From assembly GCA_019118765.1 (NCBI GenBank), contig DWYI01000081.1:1-64000 (forward strand): DNA of 64,000 nucleotides, read 5' to 3'. Under the pieces are notes generated by a model that was not told where the DNA came from, did no database searches, and saw nothing but the letters and a program-made list of their open reading frames with translations. Position 1 is the stretch's first letter, and each line of letters starts with the position of its first letter. This DNA comes from Candidatus Allofournierella merdavium (GTDB taxonomy: Bacteria; Bacillota; Clostridia; Oscillospirales; Ruminococcaceae). Shown here one piece after another: positions 1-8,010 of the stretch. The translations under genes were made by a program, and so were the position numbers.

Positions 1-545
1 AGATGAACCTCCACGCCATGTTCCCCCAGCTGCAGGAGCTGCCTTTGCACAGCCCCAACGTCACCTTCCTCACCAGCCAGGAGCTGGAGGACCTGTACCC
101 CGGCCTGACCCCCAAAGAGCGGGAGAACGCCTTTGTCCGGGAGCACGGCACCACCTTCCTGATGCAGATCGGCCGGGCCCTGCGCAGCGGCAAGCCCCAC
201 GACGGCCGCGCCCCCGACTACGACGACTGGGACCTGAACGGCGACCTGCTGTTCTGGAACGATCCGCTGGCGTGCAGCTACGAGCTGAGCAGCATGGGCA
301 TCCGGGTCAGCCCCGAGAGCCTGGACCGCCAGCTGACCGAGGCCGGCTGCGACGACCGCCGCGCCCTGCCCTTCCACAAGGCTTTGCTGGCCGGGGAGCT
401 GCCCTGCACCATCGGCGGCGGCATCGGCCAGAGCCGGCTGTGCATGCTGCTTTTGGGCAGCGCCCACATCGGCGAGGTGCAGGCCTCCGTCTGGGACGCC
501 GCCACCCGCGAAGCCTGCGAAAAAGCCGGCATCCACCTGCTGTAA
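1..545 (+). CDS. asnA: Aspartate--ammonia ligase, C-terminal part
   Basis: Ammonia-dependent asparagine synthetase, making asparagine from aspartate, ammonia and ATP in the cytoplasm. The window starts inside the gene: about 180 residues are present, while the family is about 330 long, so roughly the N-terminal 45% lies upstream. Seen in sequence: the conserved block [10 protein letters not shown] near the middle and [11 protein letters not shown] followed by [10 protein letters not shown] near the end, which are hallmarks of AsnA and not of the glutamine-dependent AsnB. The ATG at base 3 is an internal methionine, not the start. The gene ends in TAA and is followed directly by a strong terminator. 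Confidence 0.95.
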   Translation, partial: MNLHAMFPQLQELPLHSPNVTFLTSQELEDLYPGLTPKERENAFVREHGTTFLMQIGRALRSGKPHDGRAPDYDDWDLNGDLLFWNDPLACSYELSSMGIRVSPESLDRQLTEAGCDDRRALPFHKALLAGELPCTIGGGIGQSRLCMLLLGSAHIGEVQASVWDAATREACEKAGIHLL

Positions 546-560
546 CAGGCCCTATAAGTA

Positions 561-595
561 TCCCGCCCGGTTGCACACGTCCGGGCGGGATTTTT
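561..595 (+). terminator. Intrinsic terminator of asnA
   Basis: A perfect 10-bp stem (561-570 with 581-590) with a 10-nt loop, followed by five Ts. It lies 16 bases after the asnA stop. Confidence 0.9.
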
Positions 596-602
596 CATAC
601 GC

Positions 603-809
603 TTATTCTTCAGCCGGGCCGCCGGCAAAGAGGCCCGGGATGCCGCACAGGGCCGCCGCGCCCACCGCCGTAAAGACGATGCGGGACCACAAAGAGCTGC
701 TGCCGCCCAGAAGCCAGCCCACAAAATCGAACTGGAACAGGCCCACGAGGCCCCAGTTGATGCCCCCGATGATCATCAGGCACAGGCATATCTTGTAAAA
801 GGTCTGCAT
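603..809 (-). CDS. DUF378 family small membrane protein
   Basis: A 68-residue protein with two hydrophobic segments separated by a short turn; the first contains MIIGGINWGLVGLF, typical of DUF378 proteins. These are small integral membrane proteins of unknown function. The start was set at the ATG at 809 because a strong AGGAAGGGGG sits just upstream; a longer reading to 863 would run through this ribosome binding site. It lies downstream of the UPF0210 gene on the same strand, and a 12-bp inverted repeat between them contains the ribosome binding site (see hairpin entry). Family call is fairly sure; function is unknown. Confidence 0.8.
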   Translation of the reverse strand: MQTFYKICLCLMIIGGINWGLVGLFQFDFVGWLLGGSSSLWSRIVFTAVGAAALCGIPGLFAGGPAEE

Positions 810-812
810 AAA

Positions 813-857
813 AGACCCCCTTCCTGTCAGGCAGTATGCCCAGAGGGAAGGGGGTCT
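813..857 (-). promoter_or_regulatory. Hairpin sequestering the DUF378 ribosome binding site
   Basis: A perfect 12-bp inverted repeat (813-824 with 846-857, loop of 21 nt) lies between the UPF0210 stop and the DUF378 ATG. Read on the minus strand, the downstream arm is the Shine-Dalgarno region, and the arm is followed by four Ts and then ATG. It could act as a weak terminator, an RNA processing site or a translational block; which one is inference. Confidence 0.6.
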
Positions 858-863
858 ATGCAT

Positions 864-2231
864 TTAGTTCTTGAGGGACTGCATGGGGGCGGGCAGCCGG
901 CCGCCCCGGTTGATGAACACCGAGGGGTCGCCCTGGTTCACCGGCATGATGGGGCCATAGCCCAGCAGGCCGCCAAAGTCCAGCTTTTCGCCGGCCTTGC
1001 GGCCGATGGCGGGGATCACACGCACCGCGGTGGTCTTGGAGTTGACCATGCCGATGGCCGCCTCGTCGGCGATCAGGCCGCTGATGACCGAGGCGGGGGT
1101 GTCGCCGGGAATGATGACCATGTCGATGCCCACGCTGCACACGGCGGTCATGGCCTCCAGCTTCTCCATGCACAGGCTTCCCCGACGCACCGCCTGGATC
1201 ATGCCCTCGTCCTCGCTCACCGGGATGAAGGCGCCGGACAGGCCGCCCACATGGTTGGAGGCCATCACGCCGCCCTTCTTCACCGCGTCGTTCAAAAGGG
1301 CCAGGGCCGCGGTGGTGCCGCACTGGCCGCAGCTCTCCAGGCCCATCTCCTCCAGGATGTTGGCCACGCTGTCGCCGATGGCCGGGGTGGGGGCCAGGCT
1401 CAGGTCCACGATGCCGAAGGGCACCCCCAGTTCTTTGGCGGCCAGGTTGCCCACCAGCTGCCCCATCCGGGTGATCTTGAAGGCGGTGCGCTTGATGAGT
1501 TCCGCCACCTGGTCCAGCGGGGCGTCCTTGGGCAGCTTTGCCAGCGCCGCCCGCACCGCGCCCGGGCCGGAGACCCCCACATGCACCACGCAGTCCGGCT
1601 CGCCCACGCCATGAAACGCCCCCGCCATGAAGGGATTGTCCTCCGGCGCGTTGCAGAACACCACCAGCTTGGCCGCGCCCATGCACTGGTTTTCAGCGGT
1701 GGCCTCGGCGGCGGCGCGCACCACCTGGCCCATCTTCTTCACCGCGTCCATGTTCAGGCCGGTCTTGGTGGAACCGATGTTTACGCTGCTGCAGACCAGG
1801 TCGGTCTCGGCCAGCGCCCGGGGGATGGCCTCGATCAGCCGTTCGTCCCCGGCGGAAAAGCCTTTGTGCACCAGCGCGCCGAAGCCGCCGATGAAGTTCA
1901 CCCCCACCGTTTTGGCCGCTCTGTCCAGGGCTTTGGCGTAGTCCACCGGGTCGGCGTCGGGGGCACTGGCCAGCAGCATGGCGATGGGCGTCACGCTGAT
2001 GCGCTTGTTGATGATGGGGATGCCGTAGTCGCTGCTGATCTTCTCCACCACCTCCACCAGCCGCGCCGCGCGGGTGGTGATCTTGTGGTAGATCTTTTCG
2101 CAGGCGCGCCCCGGGTCGGGGTCGGCGCAGTCCAGCAGGCTGATGCCCATGGTCACCGTGCGCACGTCCAGGTTCTCGCCGGTGATCATGTTGATGGTCT
2201 CCATGATGTCGCGGGTGTTGATCATGCTCAT
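864..2231 (-). CDS. UPF0210 (DUF711/PFL) family protein
   Basis: A 455-residue cytoplasmic protein matching the UPF0210/DUF711 family, full length for the family (about 450). Its biochemical role is not established. The N-terminal [17 protein letters not shown] and the glycine-rich C-terminal [14 protein letters not shown] segments are family hallmarks. It follows the ACT-domain gene by 16 bases on the same strand; this ACT + UPF0210 pair recurs in many Firmicutes and suggests that the ACT protein senses a small ligand, possibly an amino acid, for the UPF0210 partner (inference). Start ATG at 2231 has a G-rich ribosome binding site; a second ATG lies two codons inside. Confidence 0.9.
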   Translation of the reverse strand: MSMINTRDIMETINMITGENLDVRTVTMGISLLDCADPDPGRACEKIYHKITTRAARLVEVVEKISSDYGIPIINKRISVTPIAMLLASAPDADPVDYAKALDRAAKTVGVNFIGGFGALVHKGFSAGDERLIEAIPRALAETDLVCSSVNIGSTKTGLNMDAVKKMGQVVRAAAEATAENQCMGAAKLVVFCNAPEDNPFMAGAFHGVGEPDCVVHVGVSGPGAVRAALAKLPKDAPLDQVAELIKRTAFKITRMGQLVGNLAAKELGVPFGIVDLSLAPTPAIGDSVANILEEMGLESCGQCGTTAALALLNDAVKKGGVMASNHVGGLSGAFIPVSEDEGMIQAVRRGSLCMEKLEAMTAVCSVGIDMVIIPGDTPASVISGLIADEAAIGMVNSKTTAVRVIPAIGRKAGEKLDFGGLLGYGPIMPVNQGDPSVFINRGGRLPAPMQSLKN

Positions 2232-2247
2232 TGAAACCGCCCCCCGC

Positions 2248-2517
2248 TCAAATGTGATGCATCGCGTCGAACACTTCTTCGCGGGTCAGGTGCAGTTCCA
2301 TCTTCATCTGGTCGGCCACCTCGCCCAGCCGCCGGCGCACCTCGTCCATGGGCTGCTCGCATTTTTCCAGATTGACCAGCATGATCATACAGAACATCTC
2401 CTGCATGATGCTCTGGGTCACGTCCTCGATGTTGATGTTCAGTTCGGCGCAGACCTGGCTCACCCGGGCGACCACGCCCACGGTATCCCGGCCTACCACG
2501 GTAATGACAGCTCTCAT
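2248..2517 (-). CDS. ACT domain-containing protein (UPF0237)
   Basis: An 89-residue protein that is essentially one ACT domain, a small-ligand-binding regulatory fold. The start [19 protein letters not shown] is the family signature, with the ligand-loop glycine-aspartate region at residues 9-14. The ATG at 2517 is preceded by GGAGGAAAG; the open frame continues upstream to 2646 but has no translation signal there. First gene of a minus-strand operon with UPF0210 and probably DUF378. An extended -10 promoter (TGGTATAAT, minus strand) lies at 2578-2586. Confidence 0.9.
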   Translation of the reverse strand: MRAVITVVGRDTVGVVARVSQVCAELNINIEDVTQSIMQEMFCMIMLVNLEKCEQPMDEVRRRLGEVADQMKMELHLTREEVFDAMHHI

Positions 2518-2577
2518 AACGCTTTCCTCCCTTTCCACCCCCCCGGCACGGAAAACCGCGCCGCACAGGTTAGGCTC

Positions 2578-2586
2578 ATTATACCA
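2578..2586 (-). promoter_or_regulatory. Extended -10 promoter for the ACT/UPF0210 operon
   Basis: TGGTATAAT on the minus strand, a consensus extended -10 about 60 bases before the ACT start. No good -35 is visible. It is divergent to the Lrp promoter. Confidence 0.55.
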
Positions 2587-2604
2587 GATTTTCCGCTCTT
2601 TTTG

Positions 2605-2633
2605 TTTACTTTGACGTGGTTTTTTTTTATAAT
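2605..2633 (+). promoter_or_regulatory. Promoter for the Lrp operon
   Basis: TTTACT, 17 bases, TATAAT. The -10 is perfect and the -35 matches at 4 of 6 positions. It lies about 50 bases before the Lrp start. Confidence 0.65.
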
Positions 2634-2681
2634 TAGTAAAACCCACGCGTCACAATACAAAAAGGAACCGAGGTAGTGTAT

Positions 2682-3161
2682 ATGGAACGCTTGCTGCAAC
2701 TGTTGGAAGAGAACGCCCGGCTGTCGGTGGAGGACCTGGCCGCCATGATGGACGCCACGCCCGAGGCCGTGGCCGCGAAGATGGACGAATACACCAAGAG
2801 CGGCGTGATCCGGGGCTACAAGGCCCTGGTGGACTGGGAAAAGCTGAACGCCGACCGGGTCAAGGCCGTCATCGAGTTGCGGGTGCGCCCCAAGAAGAGC
2901 CACGGGTTCGACGAGATCGCCTCGGCCATCGCCTGCTACGACGAGGTGGAGAGCGTGCTGCTGATGAGCGGCGCGTATGACCTGCAGCTGATCCTCACCG
3001 GCCGCAGCTTCCAGGAGATCGCCCTCTTCGTGGCCAAGCGCCTGGCCCCCATGGACGACGTGCTGTCCACCGCCACCCACTTCGTGCTGCGCACCTATAA
3101 AAAGGACGGCGTTCTCTATGTGGACGAGGAAAAGGACGAGAGGGAGTGGGCCACGCTGTGA
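2682..3161 (+). CDS. Lrp/AsnC family transcriptional regulator
   Basis: A 159-residue DNA-binding regulator of the leucine-responsive/feast-famine family. The N-terminal ~55 residues form a helix-turn-helix (LLQLLEENARLSVEDLAAM), and the rest is the RAM/ACT-like ligand and oligomerisation domain (KAVIELRV... LLMSGAYDLQLIL). The start is either ATG 2682 or GTG 2676; both have a purine-rich site at about 8 bases. It overlaps the following aminotransferase by one base (TGATG), so the two are translationally coupled and the regulator probably senses an amino acid related to that enzyme (inference). Slightly atypical length but domain layout is complete. Confidence 0.92.
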   Translation: MERLLQLLEENARLSVEDLAAMMDATPEAVAAKMDEYTKSGVIRGYKALVDWEKLNADRVKAVIELRVRPKKSHGFDEIASAIACYDEVESVLLMSGAYDLQLILTGRSFQEIALFVAKRLAPMDDVLSTATHFVLRTYKKDGVLYVDEEKDEREWATL

Positions 3162-4342
3162 TGAACTACGATAGAGTGATCGCGCCTGCCGCGGCGGCCA
3201 TGCGCCCCAGCGGCATCCGCAAGTTTTTCGATCTGGCCGCCGAGATGGAGGGCTGCATCAGCCTGGGCGTGGGCGAGCCGGACTTCAAGACCCCCTGGCG
3301 CATCCGGGACGCGGGCATCCGCAGCCTGGAGAAGGGCCGCACCAGCTACACCGCCAATGCCGGCCTGAAGGAGCTGCGGCTGGAGATCGCCGCCTACATG
3401 AAGCGGCGCTTCGGCCTGGACTACACAGACCCCCTGCACGAGATCCTGGTCACGGTGGGCGGCAGCGAGGCCATCGACATGGCCATCCGCAGCCTGGTGG
3501 CCCCCGGCGACGAGGTCATCATCCCCGAGCCCTGCTTTGTGTGCTACCAGCCCATCACCACCCTCACCGGCGGCGTGCCGGTGCCGGTGCCCCTGAAGGC
3601 GGAGAACGAGTTCCGCCTCACCGCCGAGGAACTGAAGGCCGCCATCACCCCCAAAACCAAGCTGCTGGTGCTGCCCTTCCCCTGCAACCCCACCGGCGCG
3701 GTGATGGAAAAGGAGCATCTGGAGGCCATCGCCCAGGCGCTGCGGGGCACCGACATCATGGTGCTGTCGGACGAGATCTACGCCGAACTGAACTACGGCA
3801 CCGAGCGCCATGTGAGCATCGCCAGCCTGCCGGGCATGGCCGAGCGCACCATCGTGGTGAACGGCTTCTCCAAGGCCTACGCCATGACCGGCTGGCGGCT
3901 GGGCTTCGCCTGCGGCCCCGCGCCGGTGATGCAGGTGCTCACCAAGCTGCACCAGAACTGCATCATGTGCGCGCCCACCACCAGCCAGTACGCGGCGGTG
4001 GTGGCCCTGCGGGAGTGCGACGACGAGATCGAGCGGATGCGCCGGGAGTACGACGTGCGCCGGCGCCTCTTGGTCAAGCGGTTCAACGACATGGGCCTTG
4101 CCTGCTTTGAGCCCAAGGGCGCGTTCTATGTGTTCCCCAGCATCCAGTCCACCGGGCTTTCCAGCGCCGAATTCTGTGAAAAGCTGCTGTACAGCCAGAA
4201 GGTAGCGGTGGTGCCCGGCACCGCCTTCGGCGACTCGGGCGAGGGCTTCGTGCGGGTGAGTTACGCCTACTCGGTGAACCACCTCACCGAGGCCCTGGGC
4301 CGCATCGAGCGCTTTCTGGAGAAATTGAAGGCCCATGGATGA
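3161..4342 (+). CDS. PLP-dependent class I/II aminotransferase
   Basis: A 393-residue fold-type I aminotransferase, probably acting on aspartate or aromatic/branched amino acids with 2-oxoglutarate. Seen in sequence: the substrate loop SLGVGEPDF, the PLP contacts PCNPTG and SDEIY, and the PLP lysine in NGFSKAYAMTGWRLG near residue 236. The start was placed at the ATG overlapping the Lrp stop rather than the in-frame GTG 15 bases earlier. It sits between an Lrp regulator and a DUF362 ferredoxin protein and overlaps the latter by 8 bases. Exact substrate cannot be read from sequence. Confidence 0.92.
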   Translation: MNYDRVIAPAAAAMRPSGIRKFFDLAAEMEGCISLGVGEPDFKTPWRIRDAGIRSLEKGRTSYTANAGLKELRLEIAAYMKRRFGLDYTDPLHEILVTVGGSEAIDMAIRSLVAPGDEVIIPEPCFVCYQPITTLTGGVPVPVPLKAENEFRLTAEELKAAITPKTKLLVLPFPCNPTGAVMEKEHLEAIAQALRGTDIMVLSDEIYAELNYGTERHVSIASLPGMAERTIVVNGFSKAYAMTGWRLGFACGPAPVMQVLTKLHQNCIMCAPTTSQYAAVVALRECDDEIERMRREYDVRRRLLVKRFNDMGLACFEPKGAFYVFPSIQSTGLSSAEFCEKLLYSQKVAVVPGTAFGDSGEGFVRVSYAYSVNHLTEALGRIERFLEKLKAHG

Positions 4343-5489
4343 GCGCGTGTTCTTTGCCGCCGCGCCGGATTACTCCCCGGCCGCGGTGGAGGCGGCGGTG
4401 GAACAGCTGCTGGGGCAGCTGCCCGCCGCGGCCCTGCTGGCCCCGGGCAAAAAGGTGCTGTTAAAGCCCAACCTCCTCTCCGGCACCGCCCCGGAAAAGG
4501 CGGTCACCACCCACCCGGCGGTGGTGGCGGCGGTCATCCGCGCGGCAAAGCGCCGGGGGGTGGCCGCCTGCGACATCACCGTGGCCGACTCCCCCGGCGG
4601 GCCTCACGCCTCCGGCCTTGTGAAGGCGGCCTGGAAGGCCAGCGGCATCGCCGCCGTCTGCGCCTCGGAAGGGGTCAACCTCTACACCGGCACCGCCAGC
4701 GGCGAGGCGCCCAAAGCCCAGGGGGCAAAGCGCCGCTTCACCCTGCTGGAGCCGGTGCTGGCCGCGGACGTGATCGTGGACCTGCCCAAACTCAAGACCC
4801 ACATGATGACCGGCCTCACAGCGGCCACCAAGAATTTGTTCGGCTGCATCCCCGGCCTGCAGAAGGCCGAGTGGCACATGCGCTGCCCCCAAAAGGATGC
4901 CTTCGGGGAGATGCTGGTGGACCTGCTGCTCACCGTCAAGCCCGCCTTCGCGGTGCTGGACGCGGTGGTGGCCCACGAGGGCAACGGCCCCAGCGGCGGC
5001 AGCCCCCGCCCCCTGGGCTTTCTCGCGGCGGCGCAGGACCCCCTCTCCATGGACCTGGCGATGTGCGCGGTGATCGGCGTGGAGCCGGAGCGGGTGCCCT
5101 ATCTCGCCGCGGCCCAAAGAAGGGGCCTGTGCCCCGCGGCTTTCGACCCGGCCCTGGCGGCGGGGGAGACGGGCCTTTTCGCGCCCGCGGAAAACTTCCG
5201 CCTGCCGGACTCCTGGCGCAGGATGAATTTTTCCGACTCCGCCCCCCGGGCGGTGCGCTGGGCGGTGCCCACGGTGGAAAAGTGGGTGGCCCCCCGCCCC
5301 AAGATCGCCCCGGCGCGCTGCATCGGCTGCGGCCACTGCGCCGAGATCTGCCCCCAGCACACCATCGAGCTGAAGGACAAAAAGGCCCATATCAAGCCCC
5401 AAAACTGCATCCGCTGCTTTTGCTGCCACGAGGTCTGCCCGGTGCAGGCCATCGACACGAAGCGGTTTTTCCTCTTCAAAAAACTGTGA
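4335..5489 (+). CDS. DUF362 protein with C-terminal 2[4Fe-4S] ferredoxin domain
   Basis: A 384-residue protein: DUF362 domain over about residues 1-300 (KVLLKPNLL near 40, and DVIVDLPKLKTHMMTG near 150) followed by a bacterial ferredoxin-like domain with two CxxCxxCxxxCP clusters (CIGCGHCAEICP and CIRCFCCHEVCP) in the last 60 residues. The ferredoxin part should carry two [4Fe-4S] clusters; the reaction of the DUF362 part is not known. Starts inside the 3' end of the aminotransferase gene, so it is co-translated with it. The next gene, ispE, begins 12 bases after the stop. Confidence 0.9.
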   Translation: MDERVFFAAAPDYSPAAVEAAVEQLLGQLPAAALLAPGKKVLLKPNLLSGTAPEKAVTTHPAVVAAVIRAAKRRGVAACDITVADSPGGPHASGLVKAAWKASGIAAVCASEGVNLYTGTASGEAPKAQGAKRRFTLLEPVLAADVIVDLPKLKTHMMTGLTAATKNLFGCIPGLQKAEWHMRCPQKDAFGEMLVDLLLTVKPAFAVLDAVVAHEGNGPSGGSPRPLGFLAAAQDPLSMDLAMCAVIGVEPERVPYLAAAQRRGLCPAAFDPALAAGETGLFAPAENFRLPDSWRRMNFSDSAPRAVRWAVPTVEKWVAPRPKIAPARCIGCGHCAEICPQHTIELKDKKAHIKPQNCIRCFCCHEVCPVQAIDTKRFFLFKKL

Positions 5490-5501
5490 GGTGAACGCGC
5501 C

Positions 5502-6386
5502 ATGAAACAGGTCACCGTGCTGGCCCCGGCCAAACTCAACCTTACGCTGGACGTCACCGGCCTTTTGCCCGGCGGCTATCACGCGCTGGACATGATCATG
5601 CAGGCCATCACCCTCCACGAGCGGGTGAGCCTGCGCAAAAGCCGGGACCTGATCCTGCGGCTGCCGGGCAGCCGGGTGCCCGCCAATGAAAAAAACACCG
5701 CCTGGAAGGCGGCGCTGGCCTTCTTCCACTACACCGGCCTCCTGGCGGGGGTGGAGATGGAGGTGCGCAAGGCCACCCCGGTGCGGGCGGGCATGGCGGG
5801 CGGCAGCGCCGACGCCGCCGCCGTGCTGGTGGGCCTCAACGCCCTCTACGACGCCCGCCTCTCCATGAGCGAACTGTGCGCCCTGGGGGCCGAACTGGGG
5901 GCGGATGTGCCCTTCGCCCTGTTGGGCGGCACCTGCCGGGTGCAGGGCAAGGGGGACCTTTTGCGCCCGCTGCCCCCCTGCCCGGACTGCCGCTTCGTGG
6001 TGGCGATGCCCAGCGTGGGGGTGAGCACCCCCGCCGCCTTCGCGGCCTACGACCGGATGGGCAGCACCGTCCACCCCGACGGCGCGGCCGCCGAGGCCGC
6101 GGTGCGCGCCGGCGATCTCTATGCCCTGTGCGGCGCCATGGGCAACGCCCTGGAGGAGTGCAGCGGCGCGGGGGAGACGCCCCGCATCAAGGAACTGCTG
6201 CGTCACAGCGGCGCGCTGGCGGCCCTGATGACCGGCAGCGGCGCGGCGGTGTTCGGCGTCTTTGACGATCCGGAGAGAGCGGAGGCGGCCCGGGCCGCCC
6301 TGGCAAAGGAGTACCGACAGGTGTATCTGGCCGCCCCCGACCATGGCGGCGCCCGGCTGGCGCCCGCGCCGAAACACCACGGCTGA
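5502..6386 (+). CDS. ispE: 4-diphosphocytidyl-2-C-methyl-D-erythritol kinase
   Basis: Fourth-stage enzyme of the non-mevalonate (MEP) isoprenoid pathway: phosphorylates CDP-methylerythritol at the 2-hydroxyl using ATP. At 294 residues it is normal for the GHMP kinase family. Seen: the N-terminal substrate motif APAKLNLTLDV, LPGGYHALDM, and the ATP-binding glycine loop VRAGMAGGSADAAA near residue 95; the C-terminal MTGSGAAVFG loop is also present. Ribosome binding site GAGGTGAA precedes the ATG. Last gene of the Lrp-aminotransferase-DUF362 run; its terminator overlaps the start of spoIIR. Confidence 0.97.
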   Translation: MKQVTVLAPAKLNLTLDVTGLLPGGYHALDMIMQAITLHERVSLRKSRDLILRLPGSRVPANEKNTAWKAALAFFHYTGLLAGVEMEVRKATPVRAGMAGGSADAAAVLVGLNALYDARLSMSELCALGAELGADVPFALLGGTCRVQGKGDLLRPLPPCPDCRFVVAMPSVGVSTPAAFAAYDRMGSTVHPDGAAAEAAVRAGDLYALCGAMGNALEECSGAGETPRIKELLRHSGALAALMTGSGAAVFGVFDDPERAEAARAALAKEYRQVYLAAPDHGGARLAPAPKHHG

Positions 6387-6396
6387 ATAAACCAAC

Positions 6397-6451
6397 AAAA
6401 ACACGTCTATACTTTTGGCAGATGTTTCCAAAAGAAAGGACGTGTTTTTTT
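6397..6451 (+). terminator. ispE terminator overlapping the spoIIR start
   Basis: Outer stem 6397-6407 with 6439-6449 (11 bp) and inner stem 6412-6418 with 6428-6434 (7 bp), separated by a small internal loop, then a run of seven Ts (6445-6451). The 3' arm and internal loop contain the spoIIR ribosome binding site (AAAGGA) and the T-run abuts its TTG start. Confidence 0.8.
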
Positions 6452-7088
6452 GTTCGCTCGTTTTTCTTCCCTTCGCCGGCTCACCCTCAGCCGCCGGGCT
6501 GTGCTGGAGGTCAGCGCGGGACTGGGCCTTCTCCTCGCCGTGGTACTTACCTGCTGGATGTCCAGCTTCTGCGCCCTGGCGGACGAGGTGCGCCAGAATA
6601 CCCTGCGGCTGCATGTGCAGGCCAATTCCGACTCCCAGGCCGACCAGGCGATGAAACTCACCGTGCGGGACGCCATCCTGGCCGAGGCCGCCGACCTGTT
6701 CGCCGATGCGTCCAGCGAGGCGGGCGCCCGCAGCATCGCCGAGGCCTCGCTGCCCCGGCTGCAGGCCTGCGCCGAGCGCACGCTGGAGCAGGCGGGCTGC
6801 GGGCTGCCGGTGCGGGTGTACCTCACCGAGATGTACTTTGACACAACGTATTACGAGGACTTCACCCTGCCCGCCGGCGTCTACGACGCGCTGCGGGTGG
6901 AGATCGGCGCCCACGCGGGCAAAAACTGGTTCTGCGTGCTCTACCCCGGCCTGTGCCTGCCCGCCGCCGGCGCGCCGGCGGTGTATCCCACCGAGGCCCA
7001 GCAGGAACTGGTGGAGTCGCCGGGGGTGGAGGTGCGTTTCGCCGCGCTGGAGTGGCTGGAGCATCTCACCGGCAAGGCGGGGGACTGA
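6450..7088 (+). CDS. spoIIR: Stage II sporulation protein R
   Basis: Secreted signalling protein made in the forespore that triggers SpoIIGA-dependent processing of pro-sigma-E in the mother cell. The 212-residue product has one N-terminal hydrophobic segment (about residues 19-41) and the family blocks LRLHVQANSDS (about 52-62), QALKLTVRDAI-like, and GKNWFCVLYPGLC (about 153-165). The TTG start is chosen because AAAGGA lies 9 bases upstream; no ATG is available before the conserved region. Its start codon is embedded in the terminator hairpin of ispE, an unusual arrangement. Presence implies a sporulating or recently sporulating lineage. Confidence 0.92.
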   Translation: MFARFSSLRRLTLSRRAVLEVSAGLGLLLAVVLTCWMSSFCALADEVRQNTLRLHVQANSDSQADQAMKLTVRDAILAEAADLFADASSEAGARSIAEASLPRLQACAERTLEQAGCGLPVRVYLTEMYFDTTYYEDFTLPAGVYDALRVEIGAHAGKNWFCVLYPGLCLPAAGAPAVYPTEAQQELVESPGVEVRFAALEWLEHLTGKAGD

Positions 7089-7102
7089 GACGCGCCGCCC
7101 GC

Positions 7103-7130
7103 ACCCTTTCCGCGCCCCGGGCATACACTG
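7103..7130 (+). promoter_or_regulatory. Possible sigma-K-like promoter for the PG-binding gene
   Basis: AC, 17 bases, CATACACTG, fitting the mother-cell sigma-K pattern AC-N17-CATANNNT. It lies about 22 bases before the start codon. The -35 is only two bases, so support is weak on its own; the same pattern appears before dpaA. Confidence 0.35.
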
Positions 7131-7151
7131 GGGGCAAGGAGGGATGAACGT

Positions 7152-7949
7152 ATGACACAGATCGATCAGGCCGGCGCCACCGCGGCGCCGCCCTATTTCG
7201 GCACGGTTTTGAAAAACGGCTCGTCCGGGCCGGACTCCGCCCAGGTGCAGACCTGGCTGAACGGGGTGCGCAGCCGCTGGGCCCAGATCCCCGCGGTGAC
7301 GGTGGACGGCCAGTACGGCAGCGGCACCGCCAGTGCGGTGAAGGCATTTCAGAGCGCCGTCGGCCTCTCCGCCGACGGGATGACCGGCTCCTCCACCTGG
7401 AACGCCCTGGGGGCGGCCTACGCCTCCATCCACGGCGCGGGGGAGGTGTACTGCGGCGTCACCGCCCACTCGGGCGACAAGGGCGCGGTGGTCAAGAGCA
7501 TGCAGCAAAAGCTCATCCGCATCCGGCAGGTGTACACCGCCATCGCTTCCATCAGCGCCGACGGCGCCTTCGGCAGCGCCAGCGCCGGCGCGCTCAAGCA
7601 GTTCCAGCGGCAGTTCGCCCTCACCATCGACGGCTCCTTCGGCAAGAACAGCTACGCTGCCCTGGCCAAGGTGTACAGTCAGGTGGTGGCGGGCAACCCG
7701 CCGGCGGTGCTGCCCAAGTACCCGGGCCTGCTGCAGCAGGGTTCCACCGGCGACTCGGTGCGCTGCGTGCAGAGCTATCTGTCGGCGCTGGGGGGCATTG
7801 TGCCCAAGGTGACCATCGACGGCCAGTATGGCCCCGCCACCACCGGGTCGGTGCGCTCCTTCCAGCGGCTGGCGCGCCTCACCGAGGACGGCAAGGTGGG
7901 CCCCGCCACCTGGAGCGCCCTGGTGATGGCCTTCAACGGCACGCTGTGA
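7152..7949 (+). CDS. Protein of three peptidoglycan-binding (PG_binding_1) repeats
   Basis: A 265-residue protein made almost wholly of three repeats of about 75-80 residues, each with the pattern L...G..VDGQYGSGTASAV..FQ...GL..DG..G..TW (about residues 15-90, 100-180 and 190-262). This is the PG_binding_1 fold found in spore cortex lytic enzymes and wall hydrolases. There is no catalytic domain and no evident signal peptide, so it may be an intracellular or mother-cell protein that coats or organises peptidoglycan (inference). Ribosome binding site AAGGAGGG precedes the ATG by 10 bases. Downstream of spoIIR and followed by a strong terminator. Confidence 0.85.
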   Translation: MTQIDQAGATAAPPYFGTVLKNGSSGPDSAQVQTWLNGVRSRWAQIPAVTVDGQYGSGTASAVKAFQSAVGLSADGMTGSSTWNALGAAYASIHGAGEVYCGVTAHSGDKGAVVKSMQQKLIRIRQVYTAIASISADGAFGSASAGALKQFQRQFALTIDGSFGKNSYAALAKVYSQVVAGNPPAVLPKYPGLLQQGSTGDSVRCVQSYLSALGGIVPKVTIDGQYGPATTGSVRSFQRLARLTEDGKVGPATWSALVMAFNGTL

Positions 7950-7953
7950 AGTG

Positions 7954-7997
7954 AAAAAAGAGAGGGGCCCCGCCGGTGCAAACCGGCGGGGCCCCTT
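7954..7997. terminator. Bidirectional terminator
   Basis: A perfect 15-bp stem (7963-7977 with 7982-7996, loop GCAA) preceded by six As, so it has a U-tract for minus-strand transcripts and a short one for the plus strand. It separates the convergent PG-binding gene and the small minus-strand operon. Confidence 0.85.
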
Positions 7998-8010
7998 GTG
8001 TGCATGCGGG

